DNA of 64,000 nucleotides from Chloroflexota bacterium (GTDB lineage Bacteria > Chloroflexota > Dehalococcoidia > Lucifugimonadales > Lucifugimonadaceae), in assembly GCA_002714425.1 (NCBI GenBank), contig PAXI01000016.1, positions 33,898 through 97,897 of the forward strand. Direction: 5' to 3'. Under the pieces are notes generated by a model that did no database searches, was not told the origin of the DNA, and was given only the letters and a program-made list of their open reading frames with translations. Both the position numbers and the translations under genes were made by a program. Positions 58,867 to 64,000 of the stretch are shown here, piece by piece (positions within the stretch are counted from its first letter, which is position 1; every line of letters starts with the position of its first letter).

Positions 58867-60159
58867 TTGTCACATGAAAGCCCTTTAGAAGTTGTTGCAC
58901 ATATTATTTTTTTACTAGCAATAATTTTGTTCGTAGCTAAATTTGCAGGAGAAATTTCTCAGAGATATCTAAAAATACCGCCGGTTTTAGGTGAACTAAT
59001 TGCTGGAATATTAATTTCTCCTTATCTTTTGGGAGGTATTCATTGGTTTGACTCTAAGCCAATTTTTGAAATTTTTGATGATGGTCATTCAGTACTACCT
59101 GTAGAGCCTCAACTATTTTTCATAGCACAAATGGCTGCTGTAATTTTACTTTTTGAGGTAGGATTAGAAACAGATAGAAAGAAGTTCTTTCAATATATTA
59201 AACCAGCCTCAGCTGTAGCATTAGGAGGAGTTTTTCTTCCTTTCTTATTAGGTTTTTTTGCTACTATTTCATTAGGTTTTGCTTCATTTGATTCTATAAA
59301 TGAATTAATACCTGCTTTGTTCGTTGGTGCTATTATGACTGCAACTTCAGTAGGCATTTCTGCCAGAGTATTAACAGATATGGGGAAACTCTCATCACCT
59401 GAAGGAGTAACTGTTCTAGCAGCTGCAGTTGTTGATGATGTCTTAGGTATAGTTATATTAGCGGTAGTAGTTGGTATATCAGCAGATGGTAATGTTACTT
59501 TAAGCTCAATAGTTACTATACTTCTTAAAGCCCTTGGCTTTTGGCTAGGATTAATGTTTATTGGCTCTTTACTTGCAAGTAGAATTTCTAAGATAATAAT
59601 GTGGTTTAATGTTCAAGGTGCAACTATAGCCATAGTTTTAGCTTTAGCATTGCTTGCTGCAGCTGTTGCAGAAATTTATTTCGGATTAGCTATGATTATT
59701 GGAGCGTACACAATGGGCTTAGCTTTATCAGATACAGACTTAATGCATCATGTAGAAAAACCTATGAAATCAATTAATGATTTTCTTGTACCTATATTTT
59801 TTGTTGTTATAGGAATGCAAGTTGATTTTTCAGCTTTTGGGAGTGATCCAGATGTTTCTTTGTCATCTGCTATTATATTTACTGCGGTGCTAACTTTCTT
59901 TGCTATTTTCAGTAAAATGTTTGGTTCTGGCTTTCCTGCTTTATTTGTGGGCTTTACAAAAAAGGGATCATATAGAATTGCATTAGGTATGTTGCCTAGA
60001 GGTGAGGTTGCATTAATTATAGCTGGCATAGGGTTATCTGCTGGAATAATCGATCAAACAATCTTTGGTGCATCTATAGTTATGACGGTCATAACTACAA
60101 TAATTGCTCCAATATTATTGAAATCAGCTTTTAAGTCAGGTGATGGCATAAAAAAATAA
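58867..60159 (+). CDS. Cation:proton antiporter, CPA2 (Kef/NhaP-like) type
   Basis: A 430-residue membrane protein with 12-13 helices. Family features are VLGELIAGILISPYLLGG, FEVGLETDRKKFFQ, the conserved Asp pair in AAAVVDDVLGIVILAVV (ion-binding site), and LGMLPRGEVALIIAGIG near the end. The TrkA-N domain of Kef channels is missing. It starts with TTG and has AAAGG upstream, 14 nt after truB, so it may share that transcript. It probably exchanges Na+ or K+ for protons; the ion is not determined. Confidence 0.9.
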   Translation: MSHESPLEVVAHIIFLLAIILFVAKFAGEISQRYLKIPPVLGELIAGILISPYLLGGIHWFDSKPIFEIFDDGHSVLPVEPQLFFIAQMAAVILLFEVGLETDRKKFFQYIKPASAVALGGVFLPFLLGFFATISLGFASFDSINELIPALFVGAIMTATSVGISARVLTDMGKLSSPEGVTVLAAAVVDDVLGIVILAVVVGISADGNVTLSSIVTILLKALGFWLGLMFIGSLLASRISKIIMWFNVQGATIAIVLALALLAAAVAEIYFGLAMIIGAYTMGLALSDTDLMHHVEKPMKSINDFLVPIFFVVIGMQVDFSAFGSDPDVSLSSAIIFTAVLTFFAIFSKMFGSGFPALFVGFTKKGSYRIALGMLPRGEVALIIAGIGLSAGIIDQTIFGASIVMTVITTIIAPILLKSAFKSGDGIKK

Positions 60160-60161
60160 TA

Positions 60162-61133
60162 TTATTTTATTACATTTAAAGCTGATTTTATAGTACTGTC
60201 TGTTTGTTCTATTGTTCCCATACCAAACATACATGAATTAATTTTTAGTTTGTCAAAAACATATTCAAATGCTTGTTCGCCAAGAAATCGCCCACCTGCA
60301 AGAGGTTTCATACCTATAACAGTTTTCTTTGTATTTTTTACTGCATACTCAGCTGTTTCTTTGTTTGGGAACATCATCATTCCTAACTTATTCGTCGGAG
60401 TAAGATATCCATCAACATCAATATTATTTTCTTCTAATAGAGGTATAGTTATGCCTGCATGATGAACGCTGGTAATTACTATTTTGAATTTTTTTCTTAA
60501 GAATCTAATATATTCTTTTATAAGATCAAATCTTCCAGTAATTGCTAATAAATCTATTTCTGCTCCAGGATCAGCAATTAATATGTCACACCCTGCAAAA
60601 AATCCGATATATTGTTCAAGTAGATTATAATCTATAGTAAACTTTTCAGATTCCTTTGGTGTATATGGCTTAGTATTTTGATTCGTTATTAGATTATTGT
60701 AATCACCGTTCAAATTATATTTTAATATTTCGTCTTTATATATTTTGTTGATATATTTTTTATAACCTATATGATTCATATCTGCATCATAAAGAGTTGC
60801 GTGACTTCTTTTGCTGTATGATATTATTTTATTTTCATATTTTACTGGTATTAGTATGTATGCTAATAAGTTGATTTTCTTTTTGGTTTTTTTTTCTGTT
60901 TCTTGTAAAGCTTGAATATGTTGTCTATTTAATAAAGGATTCATATGATCAATTTGGGCCATTGAGAGATTATATTTTTTTATAACATATTCATACACTT
61001 CTGAAACTGAAGAAGTAGTTTGAAATAAGTCTAAATTTTTTTTGTCAATTTTTTCATTCTTATAAGAAACTCCATCAAAAGGATGTAGCCCCATAATAAG
61101 GTTTGGTAATATGCTATTTATAGTTTTTTTCAT
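60162..61133 (-). CDS. Unknown TIM-barrel-like protein
   Basis: I cannot name this 323-residue protein. Its C-terminal part (TVIGMKPLAGGRFLGEQAFEYVFDKL then FGMGTIEQTDSTIKSAL) resembles the end of aldo/keto-reductase-like barrels, and the middle contains short hydrophobic strands ending in acidic or polar residues (ILIADPGAEID, IVITSVHHAGITIPLLEEN, NNIDVDGYLTP), consistent with a barrel. The catalytic Tyr/Lys/His set of aldo/keto reductases is not evident. It is followed by msrA on the same strand (9 nt between msrA stop and its start), so the two may be co-transcribed. Confidence 0.7.
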   Translation of the reverse strand: MKKTINSILPNLIMGLHPFDGVSYKNEKIDKKNLDLFQTTSSVSEVYEYVIKKYNLSMAQIDHMNPLLNRQHIQALQETEKKTKKKINLLAYILIPVKYENKIISYSKRSHATLYDADMNHIGYKKYINKIYKDEILKYNLNGDYNNLITNQNTKPYTPKESEKFTIDYNLLEQYIGFFAGCDILIADPGAEIDLLAITGRFDLIKEYIRFLRKKFKIVITSVHHAGITIPLLEENNIDVDGYLTPTNKLGMMMFPNKETAEYAVKNTKKTVIGMKPLAGGRFLGEQAFEYVFDKLKINSCMFGMGTIEQTDSTIKSALNVIK

Positions 61134-61142
61134 GAAATTAGT

Positions 61143-61697
61143 TTACTTTTTATACTCTGCCTGACAAAAGCCATGATTACAGTAACCGTTTGGTATTTTT
61201 GCAAGATATTGTTGATGATATTCTTCTGCTATAAAAAAATTTTTATGATATTCTATTTCTGTTTTAATTTCACCATAACTAGCTTTGTTTAGTATGTTCT
61301 GATATTTAGATTTACTTTTATTGCAAAAATCATAATCTTCTTTATTATATGTATAAATAGTACTTCGATATTGACTGCCAATATCATTTCCTTGCCTCAT
61401 ATATTGTGTTGGATCATGGTTTTCCCAAAAAACTTTCAGAAGATCTTCTAGGCTTGTGATTTTAGGGTTATATATTACTAATACAACCTCAGCATGATTA
61501 GTAATTCCAGAACATACATCTGTGTAAGATGGATTTTCTTTAAAACCGCCAGAATAACCAACTAGAGTGACATATACTCCTTCAATTCCCCAAAATAATC
61601 TTTCTGCACCCCAGAAACAACCCATTCCAAATATTATCATTTTGTTATCTTCTGGATATGGTGGGTATAAACTAATATTATTTATAAAATGGTTCAT
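61143..61697 (-). CDS. msrA: Peptide methionine-S-sulfoxide reductase MsrA
   Basis: Repairs oxidised methionine. The 184-residue enzyme has the catalytic Cys27 in GMGCFWGAER, the substrate-binding Tyr/Glu/His region (GYSGG, NHAEVVLVIYNP) and the DPTQYMRQGNDIGSQYRS segment; the C-terminal Cys173 and Cys178 (NGYCNHGFC) are the resolving pair. The protein is on the minus strand, divergent from the AddB-like gene with 70 nt between. No msrB fusion is present. Confidence 0.94.
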   Translation of the reverse strand: MNHFINNISLYPPYPEDNKMIIFGMGCFWGAERLFWGIEGVYVTLVGYSGGFKENPSYTDVCSGITNHAEVVLVIYNPKITSLEDLLKVFWENHDPTQYMRQGNDIGSQYRSTIYTYNKEDYDFCNKSKSKYQNILNKASYGEIKTEIEYHKNFFIAEEYHQQYLAKIPNGYCNHGFCQAEYKK

Positions 61698-61767
61698 TGT
61701 ATTTTATAATAACATTTTTTTTAAAATTTAAATTATAAATTCTTAAAAAACATGATAATATTTGTAT

Positions 61768-64000
61768 ATGTCTCAGGTTATTACAGATAAACATATAAGA
61801 TTATTGAAAAATAAAATTAATGAGATAAGATCAATCGATTCTACGGAAACTATTTCTATAGTTACCCCTACAAACGTTTCTAATTTTTATTTACGTAGAT
61901 ACTTGTCATCTATGGGTTTATTTAATGTAAACTTAGTGAGATATAAGAATTTTTTATATGATATTTATTATAAGCAAAAAAAAAGTATAAGCAAAAAATT
62001 TATTAATCAAACAATATCTAAAGACCTAATTTATAGATCAATAAGTAATTCCAACTACCTTACATCTTCTATTGATACAAATAATTATGATAATATTTCA
62101 GAATTTTATTATTTGTTTTTTGAATTACAAAGAATGGATTTAGAATCAGTAGATAAATTAATAAATAACTCGAATAGTTTTTTTTCTGAAGTTTTATATG
62201 CATATAAGGATTATAAAAAAGAATCTTCAAAATATTTGGATGAGGATGAAATTGCTATTGAACTTTATCATCTTTTTTCTGAAAACAAAATAGAAATATC
62301 ATCATTAGGGAAAATTATATTTATTGATATTTATTATGCTAGCAATCTACAAAAAAAACTTTTTAAGTATTTATTAAATCATAATAATATTTTTGAAATA
62401 AATACTTATGATATTGAAATTATGAGTACAGAAAAAATAAATTTTTCTAAAATTAGTACTAAACACTCAAAAAATATTGCTGATGTTTCATCTGTATTTA
62501 ATATTCATGATGAAATTAGATTACTGTTTAGAAATATAAAAAAAATTTTAATAAGTGACAAAACTATACATATTAATAATATTGCAATAGTGTACGATGA
62601 TGAGATTTATTCTAATATTGTAAATTCTAACTGTAAGAAATATGGGTTACCAACTACGACATTTACCAAGGTAGCATTGTCTCAAACAGATCTTGGTAGA
62701 TTTATTAATGAATTTTTTAATTTATTATTATTTAAATTTAATTTCCAAAGTGTAGTAAGTATTTTTGAGAACTCTAACCTTAAGATCATGAAAAATGATA
62801 ATAAGGTTTCACCAAATTTAATAATTGAAATTTTACATGAAGCGAATCTAAACTTTGTTGAATATGATGTAGACCAAACTTCAAGTAGAATAAATATGTA
62901 CATTGATTTAATGGATAAATTCATAACATATAAAAAAAATATTATTAACATTGATCAAGATTTAACAAAAAAAATATACGAAAGCAATAAACTACTAATA
63001 TCACAAAATATATTAAGTTTTTTTATAGAGATGAAAAATATCTTTGTTGATGAAAAAATAGAATCTAATTTTTTGTGGGGTCAATTTATTGATTTAATAA
63101 ATAAAATTATTAAGCAATTTTCATTTTTAGATATCGATGATAGATTTCAACTTTTCTTTGATACTTTTAGAAAAATTTCATTAGATAATAAGCCATCCCC
63201 ACTCTCTTTTCATATAACAATGTTTTTAGAGCAATTATCTTCATTCCCATCAGAAAAAGATAACCTTGGTAAAGGTATAGCTGTAGGCCATATTGATGAC
63301 TTTAAAAGTTGTATTTTCGAATATGTTTTTTTTATTGGCATGAATCAAAATTTTGAAAATAAAAAATCTTATATTGAAAATTTTATTTCAAAATCATCAA
63401 ATAATAGAAGTCAATCAACCGAAGAAGTTTACATATTTGATAATAAGATAGAAGAAAGAAATCATACGCTTGCAAACATGATTTGCAATTCAAAAAAAAT
63501 TTTTTTTTCGCATTCTAGAATTAATAATAAATATGTTGAATCTAATCCATCAAAAGAATTTATCGAAATTTTCAAGATAAAAAATCCATCCATTCCTATA
63601 GATAATAATAATCATTTTTATAAAATGATTATCGACACACCGGGATACTATACTAGAGAAAAAATTAGTATCGGTGACGATAGAATTTATATAGATTCGA
63701 AAGATTATGAACTTAGTTGGATAAATTACTCTCATAAGGTGAATGACAGGAAAAATCTTAGGAATTTATTAGAATCTAATGAAAAATTAAGTCATTTTTT
63801 AGATAATTATAATAATTCAACTTTTCTAAGTAATAATCTGGGTATAATTTCAAAGTTTCAACATTCAATTGATTCTTTCTCTTCGACATCCTTGGATAGA
63901 TATATCAGATGTCCGTATGATTATTTTATTCATGACATATTAAAAATTAATACAAATAATGAAATAAATAGTAGACTATTTTTTTCCAATAAAGATTTAG
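61768..64000 (+). CDS. AddB/RexB-like PD-(D/E)XK nuclease-helicase subunit, 5' part (runs off the window)
   Basis: An open frame of 744 codons from the ATG at 61768 to the edge. The protein begins MSQVITDKHIRLLKNK and SIVTPTNVSNFYLRRYL, resembling the start of AddB-type subunits without a clear Walker A motif. GKGIAVGHIDDFKSCIFEYVFFIGMNQNF matches the segment that precedes the nuclease domain, and SSTSLDRYIRCPYDYFIHDILKI, with a Cys suited to an iron-sulfur cluster, begins it. The nuclease active site is beyond the edge. Composition is AT-rich like the rest. AddA should follow if the locus is complete. Confidence 0.75.
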   Translation, partial: MSQVITDKHIRLLKNKINEIRSIDSTETISIVTPTNVSNFYLRRYLSSMGLFNVNLVRYKNFLYDIYYKQKKSISKKFINQTISKDLIYRSISNSNYLTSSIDTNNYDNISEFYYLFFELQRMDLESVDKLINNSNSFFSEVLYAYKDYKKESSKYLDEDEIAIELYHLFSENKIEISSLGKIIFIDIYYASNLQKKLFKYLLNHNNIFEINTYDIEIMSTEKINFSKISTKHSKNIADVSSVFNIHDEIRLLFRNIKKILISDKTIHINNIAIVYDDEIYSNIVNSNCKKYGLPTTTFTKVALSQTDLGRFINEFFNLLLFKFNFQSVVSIFENSNLKIMKNDNKVSPNLIIEILHEANLNFVEYDVDQTSSRINMYIDLMDKFITYKKNIINIDQDLTKKIYESNKLLISQNILSFFIEMKNIFVDEKIESNFLWGQFIDLINKIIKQFSFLDIDDRFQLFFDTFRKISLDNKPSPLSFHITMFLEQLSSFPSEKDNLGKGIAVGHIDDFKSCIFEYVFFIGMNQNFENKKSYIENFISKSSNNRSQSTEEVYIFDNKIEERNHTLANMICNSKKIFFSHSRINNKYVESNPSKEFIEIFKIKNPSIPIDNNNHFYKMIIDTPGYYTREKISIGDDRIYIDSKDYELSWINYSHKVNDRKNLRNLLESNEKLSHFLDNYNNSTFLSNNLGIISKFQHSIDSFSSTSLDRYIRCPYDYFIHDILKINTNNEINSRLFFSNKDL

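Noticed and set aside
62682..62951. Minus-strand 89-codon frame opposite the AddB-like gene
   Set aside because: The plus strand is open over 744 codons and carries recognisable nuclease-family motifs; the minus frame is a shadow.

Overview
The window is a dense, strongly AT-rich (roughly 30% G+C by eye) bacterial chromosome segment with about 65 protein genes, short gaps, many 4 to 12 nt overlaps, one stable RNA gene (rnpB) and no recognisable IS element, prophage, CRISPR array or complete tRNA. The gene set (PyrR-regulated pyr operon, HspR-GrpE-DnaK, class A RNase P RNA, NYN and PAC2 proteins, enolase-superfamily and FAH-type catabolic enzymes, compact genome) fits a free-living, streamlined, probably marine bacterium. 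A Chloroflexota (SAR202/Dehalococcoidia-like) assignment is my inference from gene content and was not tested by phylogeny. TTG starts are common (about ten genes, including three ATP synthase genes), and no GTG start was chosen.

Layout. 1-2885 (minus): metY, metA and an aldehyde dehydrogenase cut by the window edge; upstream lies a 511-base gap with a tandem structured RNA element. 3397-8229 (plus): SpoU rRNA methyltransferase, MFS exporter, a large unknown membrane protein, a double ABM-domain protein. 8233-20666: a mixed set of short transcription units: amidohydrolase and beta-propeller, NYN RNase, TolB-like lipoprotein, M20 peptidase, ilvD, D-threonine aldolase-like protein, Nudix, 2-hydroxyacid dehydrogenase, PAC2, ferredoxin reductase, FAD oxidoreductase. 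20921-32124: SprT metalloprotease, then the pyrimidine operon pyrR-pyrB-pyrC-carA-carB behind a compact PyrR attenuator, with pyrF further on after a methyltransferase and a modAB pair that has no modC. 32130-39751: bifunctional-nuclease-family gene and a complete F-type ATP synthase operon (atpI/Z, B, E, F, H, A, G, D, C) with an oversized subunit a and a truncated epsilon. 39767-43149: a small zinc-ribbon gene and the hspR-grpE-dnaK operon. 43166-49268: FAH-family enzyme, pyruvate kinase, coiled-coil zinc-ribbon protein, a serine-recombinase homologue that appears catalytically dead, rnpB and ftsZ. 49445-58852: TPP enzyme, enolase-superfamily enzyme, proS, nusA, infB, rbfA, truB. 58867-64000: CPA2 antiporter, an unknown protein, msrA, and the start of an AddB-like nuclease gene running off the end.

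How the parts work together. The methionine genes form a direct sulfhydrylation route (homoserine to O-acetylhomoserine to homocysteine), and the Glu at the specificity position of MetA agrees with the acetyl-ester substrate of MetY. The pyr genes cover carbamoyl phosphate to dihydroorotate, plus OMP decarboxylation. nusA-infB-rbfA-truB is the usual translation/RNA-maturation group without rimP or ylxR. The most interesting items are the tandem RNA motif upstream of metYA, the roughly 165-residue insertion in ATP synthase subunit a, and the recombinase homologue lacking the catalytic serine.
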